Assembly: GCA_029974635.1 (NCBI GenBank)
Contig: JARKQY010000008.1
Span: 1 to 42,576 of the forward strand
Direction of reading: 5' to 3'
Length of the DNA: 42,576 nucleotides
Origin: Bacillota bacterium
GTDB lineage: Bacteria; Bacillota; UBA4882; UBA8346
In this document: one piece after another, positions 7,167 to 15,122 of the stretch
Numbering within the stretch: the stretch's first letter is position 1
Layout of the letters: each line of letters starts with the position of its first letter
Notes under the pieces: model-generated
The model's input: the letters and a program-made list of their open reading frames with translations, nothing else
Told to the model about the DNA's origin: nothing
Database searches by the model: none
Position numbers and translations under genes: made by a program

Positions 7167-10100
7167 TTAACCCGCTTGATACAAGCGGTGATATACCTTT
7201 TGAGTCTCCTGGCTGGGATGCAGACCAAGTTCATTCTTGAGGATTAATGCTAAAGATTGATATTGTTCCCGTATCGCGCTGCGATTCCCAGTACCTGCAT
7301 AAGCCATCATTAATAACCGGTGAATTTTTTCGGAGAGGGGATCTGAGGCCACTAGTAATTGCAAATGATCGATGGCGCGGTAATAATCTTTGCCCTTCAG
7401 GTAATACCGGGCCAGCCGTAACCTGGCCTCGAAGCAAAGGTTTTTCAAGTACTCGCGGTCCGGCAGCAGCCATGCATAGTCAAGTTCTTGCAAATAATCA
7501 CCGGTATAGAGGGTGATGGCCCGTTCCAAAACATCAGCGGTTTTTTCCGGGGAAGTTTCATCGTTAAATCCGGCCGCGATGAGCTCCTGAAACCGGGTCC
7601 GGTCGGTGGCAAATAATTTAGCGGCAAGTTGATAATATTTGTTTTGAGAGACAATCGGATTCGGAAAACCGATTGTCTTTAATATTTGACGTAAATAATA
7701 CAAGCTGGTATGGAAGAGACCCTGTGCTTTTTCAAATTCATAATCAGGCCAGAGCGCTTCAAGGATCACTTCTTTGGAGACCGGAGTTTTTTGGTGAACC
7801 AAGAATGCCAGTAAATCACGGGTTTTAATCGTGCGCCAGTTGATTGATGTTATTTCCGTCGCTCCGGTAAATAGGCGCAAAGACCCCAGGGTTTTTAATT
7901 CCAGAGTATAATACTCAGCTTTAATCTGAAGTTCGGAGGTGACCGGATCGAATCTTTGTAAAGCTTCCCCTGCCAGTTGGCGTATGGCTGGATCAGTATC
8001 CGTGTTTAAAATTTTCAGTATTGAAACTGTATTTTCAGTCCCTATTTCCTTTAAAGGGATAACAACCCGGCAGCGGACCTCCGGATTCGGATGCCTGGCC
8101 AGGCCATCCAGGAGAGCTGTCGCCCGCTTTCCCAAACGGACCAAAATATGCTGAATGAAATAAACTTCAATTCCGTTTTCCATTCCGTAACGGAGAATGA
8201 TCTGGCACTCGGCAATCGCTAAAAAAAGGCGGACAAAATTCTTACGAGCCGCTAGAATCAATAATTTACGGGATAATTCTCCAGCCCGCTGTAGATCGCC
8301 GGTTTTGAAATGAATCAAAGCGAGATCGGCGTAACAATAACTTAACGGTTTGGCGAACTGCCACTGCTCTAAAGGCGGTAATGCTTCCAAGAGCATTTGT
8401 TTCGCTTTGGCGATGTCGCCGCTTTGGATAAACGTCGGAGCACATAGTACCTGGCAGCTTGCTAGCAGCGTTTGAGATTGGGTTCGCGCCAAGGTTAAAA
8501 CTTGCTCGGCGTAAGCTAGCGATTCAATCAGCCGGCCTTGTAAACATAAACAATTAGCCAAATATGCTTTGTTTAAAGAGAGAAAATGAAGTCCCCCGCC
8601 GTTTTCAGCTAAATCAATTCCCTTAAAATAGCATTCTTCAGCCTTTTCAAATTCACCACGGTCAACATAAACACTTCCCAATTGATAGTAGGCGGTGGGC
8701 AAAGCTTCGATCATACCCAAGGTTTCCTTCACGTTTACGCTCCTCTGGGCATATTCGAAGGCCAGGTCTAATTCACCCCATTCCTGATAAATGGAGGCAA
8801 TGAAGTCCTGAAAATTATAACTGGGCAAAGTGTGGCTCGGGGAAATCCTAATTCCTTTTTTGTAACATTGCAGCGCCTTACCAGGTTCACCGATCCAATA
8901 ATTAATATGGCCAAGCCCTTCCAACAGATGGGCCATGATCCGGAAGTCATTCTGCTCCTCTGCGGTCTTGAGAGACCGGGCTAGAAGTTCTTCAGCCTCC
9001 TGGAGCCGCCCGTTTCGAAAGAGGGTTATGGCCATTTCCAAGGGCAAATCAAAGCGTAAGAACGGTTTCGTTTCTTGTAAAACTGGATAAACTTTTTCCA
9101 ATAAATATAAACTGTCCCGGTGCCGGCCATGCCCGTTAAGAACGCGGGCTTGTAGAAATTGGCATTCGGCTATGCCGATAGTGTCCTGCCGGGCGGAAAA
9201 GTGAGCCAGGGATCTATCGATCCAGCTTTCAGCCTCATCAAGTTTCCCCTGGTAGATTTTGATTTGGGCTTGAAAAAAGCCCAGCCATTCATCGGCCGCA
9301 ATTTGTTCCCGGGACAACATTTCCAGCCAGCGTTCCACCGTTTGCCAGCGCCCTTGCCGGAATGCTTCTTTGCCGGCTTTCTCAAGCAGAGAATTTAATT
9401 TTTGGTCAATCCCGGATAAGAGATAATATTCTATCGCCTGATCCAAATTGCCGTTTTGCAAGGCGATTGCACCGGCTTTACGCAATAACTCATTTCTTCC
9501 AACTCCCAGCCGCTCCATGAAAAAGTCGCGCAATAATTGGTGATAGCGGTAAGCTTTTTCTGGACCGGCCAGCGGTATTAAAAACAATTGTTGTTTTTCC
9601 AAATAATCCAGGACCGGCCGGGAGTCGCTTCGGTCCAACAATAAATCGCACATTTCGGAAGTAATCGTCTCCAAAACCGCCGTGGCCAGCAGAAAATCGC
9701 GGATCTCCTCCGGCTGTTGCTCCAATACTTCATTCGCCAGGTATTCATATATTTCGGCCGTACCGTTATTGATTTGTAAAGGCAGATTGGCGTTCCTGGC
9801 CGCATCCGCCGCCAGTTTGAGGGCAGCCGGCCAGCCATTGATCTTTTGCTTTAGAAACTGCTGGGTTTGGCTTGATAGTTGGAGCGCCTTGCTAGTTAGA
9901 AAATCATTGGTTTCATCATCGGTAAAGCGTAATTCCTCGATTCCGACGCTCAATACCTCGCCGGCGGTTTTCAAGCGGGATAAGTTCCAGGGGAGTGAAA
10001 CGCGGCTGGCAATCATTACGTGAACCCGGGCCGGCAGGTGCTCTAAAAAATCCAGCATGAAACGATGCACCAACGGCGCGGAAATGGCCTGATAATCATC

Positions 10101-10496
10101 GAGGACCAGCAGTAACGGGCGTTCAGTTTGCTGAACGAGCTCATTGACGATCGCGGTCACCAGCAGCCGCAAACGGTTTTCGAGACCACTGTCCTCGATG
10201 AACTGCTGCGCCTGGATTCCGAATTCAGGAATCTGGCCGCGGATGCCGGTGATTAAATATTGTAAAAAAACTGCCGGATCGTTATCATAAGCGTCCAACT
10301 GATACCAGACCAACGGCCGTTGCGCCGCTTTGGCCGATTGGAGCATTAAAACGGTTTTGCCATAACCGGCCGGAGCCTGAAGCAAGGTTAATTTTCGTTC
10401 CTCAAACCCTTTCAAAAGGTTGAGGAGACGGGGCCGGTGGATTATCCCTTTACCCGCCCGGGGCGGCAGTAGTTTCGCGAGCAAAATATCGGTCAT
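7167..10496 (-). CDS. STAND NTPase / TPR / SARP-type (BTAD) transcriptional regulator 1
   Basis: A 1109-residue regulator. In order: MalT-like P-loop NTPase with Walker A APAGYGKT (residues 41-48) and Walker B LLLVLDDYQ; helical arm; long TPR array; a HEAT-like stretch (HPNPEVRCRVVIPLKEIG... then DTDPAIRQLAGEAL); a winged helix (KTRDLLAFLV ... VILEALWPDY ... FHTSLYYLRQIL); and a C-terminal BTAD domain. This resembles AfsR/SARP activators with the DNA-binding part at the C-terminus, where MalT has a LuxR helix-turn-helix. Such proteins use ligand- and ATP-driven assembly to activate promoters. Start ATG 10496 is chosen because its paralogue aligns from there and the same CAGGTATCA precedes both starts; a longer in-frame extension to 10574 exists. 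The 3' end coincides with the duplication edge shared with the paralogue. Confidence 0.88.
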   Translation of the reverse strand: MTDILLAKLLPPRAGKGIIHRPRLLNLLKGFEERKLTLLQAPAGYGKTVLMLQSAKAAQRPLVWYQLDAYDNDPAVFLQYLITGIRGQIPEFGIQAQQFIEDSGLENRLRLLVTAIVNELVQQTERPLLLVLDDYQAISAPLVHRFMLDFLEHLPARVHVMIASRVSLPWNLSRLKTAGEVLSVGIEELRFTDDETNDFLTSKALQLSSQTQQFLKQKINGWPAALKLAADAARNANLPLQINNGTAEIYEYLANEVLEQQPEEIRDFLLATAVLETITSEMCDLLLDRSDSRPVLDYLEKQQLFLIPLAGPEKAYRYHQLLRDFFMERLGVGRNELLRKAGAIALQNGNLDQAIEYYLLSGIDQKLNSLLEKAGKEAFRQGRWQTVERWLEMLSREQIAADEWLGFFQAQIKIYQGKLDEAESWIDRSLAHFSARQDTIGIAECQFLQARVLNGHGRHRDSLYLLEKVYPVLQETKPFLRFDLPLEMAITLFRNGRLQEAEELLARSLKTAEEQNDFRIMAHLLEGLGHINYWIGEPGKALQCYKKGIRISPSHTLPSYNFQDFIASIYQEWGELDLAFEYAQRSVNVKETLGMIEALPTAYYQLGSVYVDRGEFEKAEECYFKGIDLAENGGGLHFLSLNKAYLANCLCLQGRLIESLAYAEQVLTLARTQSQTLLASCQVLCAPTFIQSGDIAKAKQMLLEALPPLEQWQFAKPLSYCYADLALIHFKTGDLQRAGELSRKLLILAARKNFVRLFLAIAECQIILRYGMENGIEVYFIQHILVRLGKRATALLDGLARHPNPEVRCRVVIPLKEIGTENTVSILKILNTDTDPAIRQLAGEALQRFDPVTSELQIKAEYYTLELKTLGSLRLFTGATEITSINWRTIKTRDLLAFLVHQKTPVSKEVILEALWPDYEFEKAQGLFHTSLYYLRQILKTIGFPNPIVSQNKYYQLAAKLFATDRTRFQELIAAGFNDETSPEKTADVLERAITLYTGDYLQELDYAWLLPDREYLKNLCFEARLRLARYYLKGKDYYRAIDHLQLLVASDPLSEKIHRLLMMAYAGTGNRSAIREQYQSLALILKNELGLHPSQETQKVYHRLYQAG

Positions 10497-10602
10497 ACTG
10501 ATACCTGTTTGTCTCAAACTTAGTAGTCGACTTTGTCCCTTTACTGCAGCGGAAAGTTTTATACAAATATTCAATACCCATTCAAAGATCCCTGCGATGA
10601 AT

Positions 10603-10635
10603 TATTGAGAATTTGTTGAGGCCCGTTGTTATGAT
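10603..10635 (+). promoter_or_regulatory. Orphan promoter copy with two 11-bp-spaced repeats
   Basis: TATTGAG (10603-10609) and TGTTGAG (10614-10620) are 11 bp apart, with TATGAT (10630-10635) 9 bases further on. The segment aligns with 14183-14227 and its flanks (tcaatacc, gatccct, gatgaatt). It points into the 3' end of regulator 2, so its original target gene is gone apart from a relic. Confidence 0.5.
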
Positions 10636-10658
10636 CAAAAAAGAAACTATCCAAACTC

Positions 10659-10715
10659 TTGAACAATGGAAGGTTCCGTTTGATTGAACAGGTTACTAAA
10701 GCGCTGAATGAATAA
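10659..10715 (+). pseudogene. Relic of a small ORF related to that at 14258
   Basis: From TTG 10659 the frame reads MNNGRFRLIEQVTKALNE and then TAA. The part NNGRFRLIEQ resembles NNIGKNMLTIEQ in the small ORF at 14258-14380, and both follow the same duplicated promoter. This suggests that a small peptide gene was part of the duplicated unit. No ribosome binding site is evident here. Confidence 0.35.
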
Positions 10716-10742
10716 AAATTAAAAGCTGATCTATTTCCGGCG

Positions 10743-13700
10743 TTAACCCGTTTGATACAACCGCTGATAGATCTCCCGGGTTTCCGGACTGGGTTCCAGA
10801 CCCAGTTCGTTCTTCAGGATCAGCGTTAAAGTTTGATATTGTTCCCGGACGGCGCTCCGGTTCCCGAGGCCGGCATAGGCGGTCATCAGCAACTGGTGAA
10901 TTTTCTCGGACCAGGAATCCAAGCCCGCCAATAATTGCAAGTGGCTGATGGCACGGTGATAATCTTTTCGCTCCAAGTAATACCGGGCCAGCCGCAACCC
11001 GGCCTCGAAGTAAAGATTTTTCAAATACTCCCGGTCCGGCAGTAACCAGACATAGTCAAGTTCGTATAAATAATCATCCATATACAAATTTATCGCCCGT
11101 TCCAAAAAAACGCAAGCTTTTTCCGGCGCTGTTTCATCGTTAAATCCGGCCGTAATAAGATCCTGAAACCGGGTCCGGTCGGTGGCAAATAATTTGGCGG
11201 CTAATTCACAACGCTTGTTTTGATAAACAACCAAATCCGGATAGCCGATTTTCTCTAATGTTTGCCGTAAATAATACAAATTGGTATGGAACAGACCCTG
11301 TGCTTTTTCAAATGGATAACTAGGCCAAAGCGCTTCAAGGATTACTTCCTTGGAGGCCGGTTTGCCGTGATGAAGTAAAAAAGCCAGCAAATCGCGGGTT
11401 TTAGATGTTCGCCAGTTTATTGGGGCTATTTCCGTTTCCCCGGTAAACAGGCGCAAAGGGCCCAAGGTTTTTATTTCCAGCACATTCAATCGGCTCTTAA
11501 CTTGAAGCCCGGCAGTGATATCTATCTTTTGTAAATTTTCGACGGCTAATTGGCGTACCGTCGGATCCGGGTCTTCACGGAACGTTTTGAGAATGGATAC
11601 GGCGCTTTCGCCGCCGATTTCGCTCAATGGAACGATTGCCCGGCTGCGCACCGCCGCCACCGGATGATGAACCAGTTCGCCGAGAAGCGACAGCGCAGGT
11701 TTGCCTACACGGGCCAGCACTTTTTGGACAAATCCAATTTCGATGCCGTGTTCGAGTCCGAAATGGAGAATGGGCCGGAAAATATCATCGGCGACTAAAA
11801 AACTTTGGTAATAATTATTCCGGGCGGAGATTGCCAGGGTTTTTGCGGCATAATTGGCCGCAGCCGCTTGGTCGCCTTCCGCGGCGTAAAACATCGTCAA
11901 AGCCGCATAAGCATGGCCCAACGGCCGGGAGAAGCCCATTTGTTCCAAAGTGGCGGTAGCGGACAACATCATTGTCTTCGCTTCCTGTCTCCGGCCATAC
12001 CGCCATAGGATGGGAGCTCCAAGCTCCTGTGCAATCGCCAACCCTAGCCCGGCAGCTTCTTTTGCTTCCGCCAAAGTCTCCTCCATGATCGCCTCAGCTT
12101 CGGCAAAACGTCCCTGTTCACTTAAAGTCCGCGCCAGGTAAGCTTTGTTTAAGGTCAGATAAAAGCGTTCACCGCTGGTTTTTTCCAGTAAGTCGACGGC
12201 CTTGCGGAAATATTCCTCTGCCTTCGGCAAATCGCGGCGGTTTAAATAGATATCCGCCATTTGGAAATAAGCCGGAGGAAGGGTTTCAGTTAGTCCAAGG
12301 TTCTCTTTATAAGCCAAATTCTGCCTGGCATATTCGTAAGCCCGGTCCAGTTCGCCCCATTCCTGATAGATGGCGGCGGTATAATTATGAGTATAATAAT
12401 CGGGCAAGTTTTGTTCCGGAGCGACCGTTATTTTCCGCTGGTAGATTTGAAGGGCTTTGGAGTATTCCCCTTGCAAATAATAAGCAAGCCCCAATAATTC
12501 CAGCAGATAGGCGACAATATAGACATCCTTATCCCGTTCGGCTTCCATTAAGGATTTTTTCAACAAGACTTCCGACTCTTGGAAACGGCCGGTCATGACC
12601 AGACTTAACGATTGCTCCAGAGTAAAATCGAAACGCAATTTATGATCAGCAATCCGTAAAGATGGAAGAACTTTTGCCAGCAGCTCAAGACTCTGTTGAT
12701 AAAACCCTTTAAAACGTAAAATTCGGGCTTGTAAAAGCTGGCTTTCCGCCAACCCACTCAGATCTTGCCGGGTGGAGAATAGGGCAATCGCCTGTCTTAA
12801 CCAAGTTGACGCCTCTTCCATGCGGCCCCGGTAAGCTTCGACCTGCGCCTGGAAGAAGACCGGCCATGAATTCCCGACGATTTGTTCACGTGGCAAAAAA
12901 TCCAGCCACCGTTCCAATGTCTGCCAGCGGCCTTGCCGAATCGCTCGCTTTCCTGCTTCTGGCAGAATGGCTAAAAAATCATCCAGAGCATTGGCCATCA
13001 GATAATATTCAATGGCGCTGGCCAGATCGCCTCGATTTTGGGCGATCATTCCCGCTTCCCGTTGCCATGTTTTACGTTCCGGACCTAGCCGTTCGAGCAA
13101 AAATTCCCGGAAAAGCTGATGATAACGGTAAGCGTGTCTAAGCTCGACCAGGGGAAGCAAAAACAGATTTTGCTTTTCCAATCGATCCATGATGAGTTCG
13201 GAATCATCCCGTTTGAGCAGCAGGTTACAGTCGCCGACGGTGATTACTTCCAATACCGCTGTTTTCAGCAAAAACTCTTTGATCTGTTCCGGTTGTTGTT
13301 CCAGCACTTCATTCGCCAGATAATTATATATTTCAACCGTACTGCTGTTGATCTGCAACGATATATCGGTGTTGGATATGGAATCCGCTAATAATTTCAC
13401 CGCGGCCGGCCATCCGTTTACTTTCTGTTTCAAAAACTCTTGGATTTGAGGGGATAGGTGCGGCGTTTTTTCATTTAAAAAGTTATTTATCTCATCATTG
13501 GTAAAACGCAGTTCTTCAATGCCGATACACAATACTTCGCCGGAGGTTTTGAAACGGGATAAGTTTATAGGAAGCAAAGCGCGGCTGGCAATCATCACAT
13601 GAACGCAGGCTGGCAGGTGCTCTAAAAAATCCAGCACAAAACGGTGCAACAACGGCTCGGAGATTGTCTGATAATCATCGAGGATCAGCAGTAACGGACG

Positions 13701-14075
13701 ATCGGCTTGTTGGATGAGCCCGTTGACAATAGCTGTAACCATCAGCCGCAAGCGGTTTTCGACGCCACCTTCCTCGATCAATTGTTGCGCTTGAAGCCCG
13801 AAGTCAGGAAGCTGACCGCGGATTCCGGTTATCAAGTATTTTAAAAAGACCGCCGGATCGTTATCGTAAGCGTCCAACTGGTACCAGACCAATGCCCGCT
13901 TAGCCGCATCAGCCAATTGGAGCATCAAAACAGTTTTACCATAGCCGGCCGGAGCCGTGAGCAAAGTTAGCTTGCGTTCCTCAATCCCATTCAGGAGATG
14001 GATGAGCCGGGAACGGTCGATCATTCCTTTTCCCGGCCGCGGCGGCAGTAATTTCGCGAGTAAAATTTCGGTCAT
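10743..14075 (-). CDS. STAND NTPase / TPR / SARP-type (BTAD) transcriptional regulator 2
   Basis: An 1110-residue tandem paralogue of regulator 1 with identical architecture: Walker A APAGYGKT at 41-48, Walker B LLLILDD at 128-134, TPRs, HEAT-like segment (HHPVAAVRSRAIVPLSEIGG ...) near 790-862, winged helix from about 863 with SKTRDLLAFLLH and FHTNLYYLRQTL, and BTAD from about 960 to the end (GDxL-like MDDYLYELDY, LPDREYLKNLYFEAGLRLAR). The NTPase and BTAD parts are nearly the same in the two copies; the TPR middle differs most, as expected if it reads different signals. It is transcribed away from the lipoprotein operon, whose promoter lies in the shared 345-base intergenic region. ATG 14075 follows AGCAGGTATCAAA. 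It probably activates the divergent operon; that is inference. Confidence 0.88.
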   Translation of the reverse strand: MTEILLAKLLPPRPGKGMIDRSRLIHLLNGIEERKLTLLTAPAGYGKTVLMLQLADAAKRALVWYQLDAYDNDPAVFLKYLITGIRGQLPDFGLQAQQLIEEGGVENRLRLMVTAIVNGLIQQADRPLLLILDDYQTISEPLLHRFVLDFLEHLPACVHVMIASRALLPINLSRFKTSGEVLCIGIEELRFTNDEINNFLNEKTPHLSPQIQEFLKQKVNGWPAAVKLLADSISNTDISLQINSSTVEIYNYLANEVLEQQPEQIKEFLLKTAVLEVITVGDCNLLLKRDDSELIMDRLEKQNLFLLPLVELRHAYRYHQLFREFLLERLGPERKTWQREAGMIAQNRGDLASAIEYYLMANALDDFLAILPEAGKRAIRQGRWQTLERWLDFLPREQIVGNSWPVFFQAQVEAYRGRMEEASTWLRQAIALFSTRQDLSGLAESQLLQARILRFKGFYQQSLELLAKVLPSLRIADHKLRFDFTLEQSLSLVMTGRFQESEVLLKKSLMEAERDKDVYIVAYLLELLGLAYYLQGEYSKALQIYQRKITVAPEQNLPDYYTHNYTAAIYQEWGELDRAYEYARQNLAYKENLGLTETLPPAYFQMADIYLNRRDLPKAEEYFRKAVDLLEKTSGERFYLTLNKAYLARTLSEQGRFAEAEAIMEETLAEAKEAAGLGLAIAQELGAPILWRYGRRQEAKTMMLSATATLEQMGFSRPLGHAYAALTMFYAAEGDQAAAANYAAKTLAISARNNYYQSFLVADDIFRPILHFGLEHGIEIGFVQKVLARVGKPALSLLGELVHHPVAAVRSRAIVPLSEIGGESAVSILKTFREDPDPTVRQLAVENLQKIDITAGLQVKSRLNVLEIKTLGPLRLFTGETEIAPINWRTSKTRDLLAFLLHHGKPASKEVILEALWPSYPFEKAQGLFHTNLYYLRQTLEKIGYPDLVVYQNKRCELAAKLFATDRTRFQDLITAGFNDETAPEKACVFLERAINLYMDDYLYELDYVWLLPDREYLKNLYFEAGLRLARYYLERKDYHRAISHLQLLAGLDSWSEKIHQLLMTAYAGLGNRSAVREQYQTLTLILKNELGLEPSPETREIYQRLYQTG

Positions 14076-14182
14076 TTTGATACCTGCTTACCTGAAACTC
14101 ATCCATAACTTAATGACTTGGCTGCGACGGAAGACTATCATGTAAATGATTCAATACCGATTTCCAGATCCCTTTGATGAAT

Positions 14183-14227
14183 TGTTGAAATTTTGTTGAA
14201 AGTCTGTTGAGCAACGGTTGTTATGAT
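14183..14227 (+). promoter_or_regulatory. Predicted SARP-type operator and -10 box of the lipoprotein operon
   Basis: Three direct repeats TGTTGAA (14183-14189), TGTTGAA (14194-14200) and TGTTGAG (14205-14211) are spaced exactly 11 bp. Weaker matches lie one step out on each side (CTTTGA at 14172, GGTTGT at 14216). TATGAT (14222-14227) follows, and there is no recognisable -35. SARP activators bind heptamer direct repeats 11 bp apart just upstream of the -10 in place of a -35. The divergent gene encodes a BTAD/winged-helix regulator of that type. Confidence 0.6.
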
Positions 14228-14257
14228 AGAGAAGCAAACTGTTCACCGGAAGCTCCG

Positions 14258-14380
14258 ATGGGAGGTGGTATTGGCAATCCGAACAATATTGGTAAAAACA
14301 TGCTCACGATTGAACAGACCATTGAACTGGCCAAAATTATCGCTTCCAGGATGGCGATGGCGACACTGAGATTGGGGTAA
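14258..14380 (+). CDS. Possible small peptide of 40 residues
   Basis: ATG 14258 to TAA 14380 encodes MGGGIGNPNNIGKNMLTIEQ and then TIELAKIIASRMAMATLRLG. It is the first frame after the predicted promoter and 40 bases before the next gene. The C-terminal half would form an amphipathic basic helix. The ribosome binding site is weak (GGAAG about 7 bases upstream). The relic at 10659-10715 shares the NN-G ... IEQ segment behind the other promoter copy, which supports a real coding sequence. It could also be mere leader RNA, and another frame is also open here. Confidence 0.35.
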   Translation: MGGGIGNPNNIGKNMLTIEQTIELAKIIASRMAMATLRLG

Positions 14381-14420
14381 TTAAATAATTACACAATCTC
14401 AAATTTATCTGGAGGAGACA

Positions 14421-14999
14421 ATGTTAAAAATCAAGTATTTCCCTTTAATTTTCTTGGTGATGAACCTATTACTTTCATTCTGTTTCAGTTTCAGTCTAAC
14501 CTCGGCCTCGTTTACGCCTTCGAAATTTTTGACGTCATATATTCCAGCCGGTTTTGTGATTGATGAAGAACATTCCTCCACCCAAAATCTGGGCCTGTTT
14601 AACGCCACCAATATCGTGGCCCGAAGAGTTAATCAGTTGCCCAAACCTTTCGTAACCCCCGGGTTTTCGGATTTATTACTCGGATATCTAGAAAGTACCC
14701 AGGCCGATTATCTGTCGCAAATGTGGAAAGAAGCGCAACAAAACGCTGAGAATGAATCGAAGACACAGACGAATCCTCAGAATCGTTTTATTGGAAAAGA
14801 AACCATTGGCGGCGGTGGAGAAATCTATTGGTATAAGGGAATGAATGTGAATGCCCAAGGCGCCAAAGGAGAAGCGTCGGAGGTAACCTTTTATGGGGCA
14901 AAAATCATCAAACGAATGGATAAAGGCATTTTAACCATTAAAATTACTGGTTTTGTCGGTGAACGGGATCTCATTCGCCAATGTTTTCAAAGAAGATAA
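14421..14999 (+). CDS. Secreted protein of unknown function, first structural gene of the operon
   Basis: A 192-residue protein with a clear N-terminal hydrophobic export segment (residues 5-28, ending ...SLTSASFTPS). The mature part has no motif I recognise. It includes YIPAGFVIDEEHSSTQNLG, a Gln/Asn-rich linker (EAQQNAENESKTQTNPQNR) and a Gly-rich turn ETIGGGGEIYWYKGMN. ATG 14421 is 3 bases after GGAGGAG (14411-14417). The general plan (export signal, about 170-residue domain opening with a xPxGFxx or PEGYxL phrase) resembles the gene at 16972, so they may be distant relatives. Its 3' end is followed at once by an OmpA relic. Confidence 0.65.
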   Translation: MLKIKYFPLIFLVMNLLLSFCFSFSLTSASFTPSKFLTSYIPAGFVIDEEHSSTQNLGLFNATNIVARRVNQLPKPFVTPGFSDLLLGYLESTQADYLSQMWKEAQQNAENESKTQTNPQNRFIGKETIGGGGEIYWYKGMNVNAQGAKGEASEVTFYGAKIIKRMDKGILTIKITGFVGERDLIRQCFQRR

Positions 15000-15017
15000 T
15001 TGGTTCATGCAGGCGCC

Positions 15018-15105
15018 CGGAACTCAATCTCAAGCTCGCCGGAGGTCGGGCGCGGCGGCAAAAGGAAGATCCCGAAATCGCCGGGTGGAACTGGTGGAGC
15101 AGTAA
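15018..15105 (+). pseudogene. OmpA-domain gene relic 1 (internally deleted)
   Basis: AATCTCAAGCTCGCCGGAGG matches the AATCTCAAGCTCTCCGGGGA of the intact OmpA gene (about 16744-16763). After a deletion, ATCGCCGGGTGGAACTGGTG and GAGCAGTAA match its last 29 bases exactly. The piece between is shortened and frame-shifted. It lies between an unknown secreted gene and the SUMF1 lipoprotein gene, and its end supplies the approach to the next ribosome binding site. Confidence 0.8.
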
Positions 15106-15122
15106 AAAAGGAGAGGATAAAG

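Noticed and set aside
10497..10574. Longer N-terminus for regulator 1
   Set aside because: The paralogue starts at the position equal to 10496 and both starts share the same upstream CAGGTATCA; the extension has no counterpart.
7247..14145. Many open frames on the plus strand across the two regulator genes
   Set aside because: They lie wholly inside strongly supported minus-strand genes, are not related between the two paralogues, and have no start signals.
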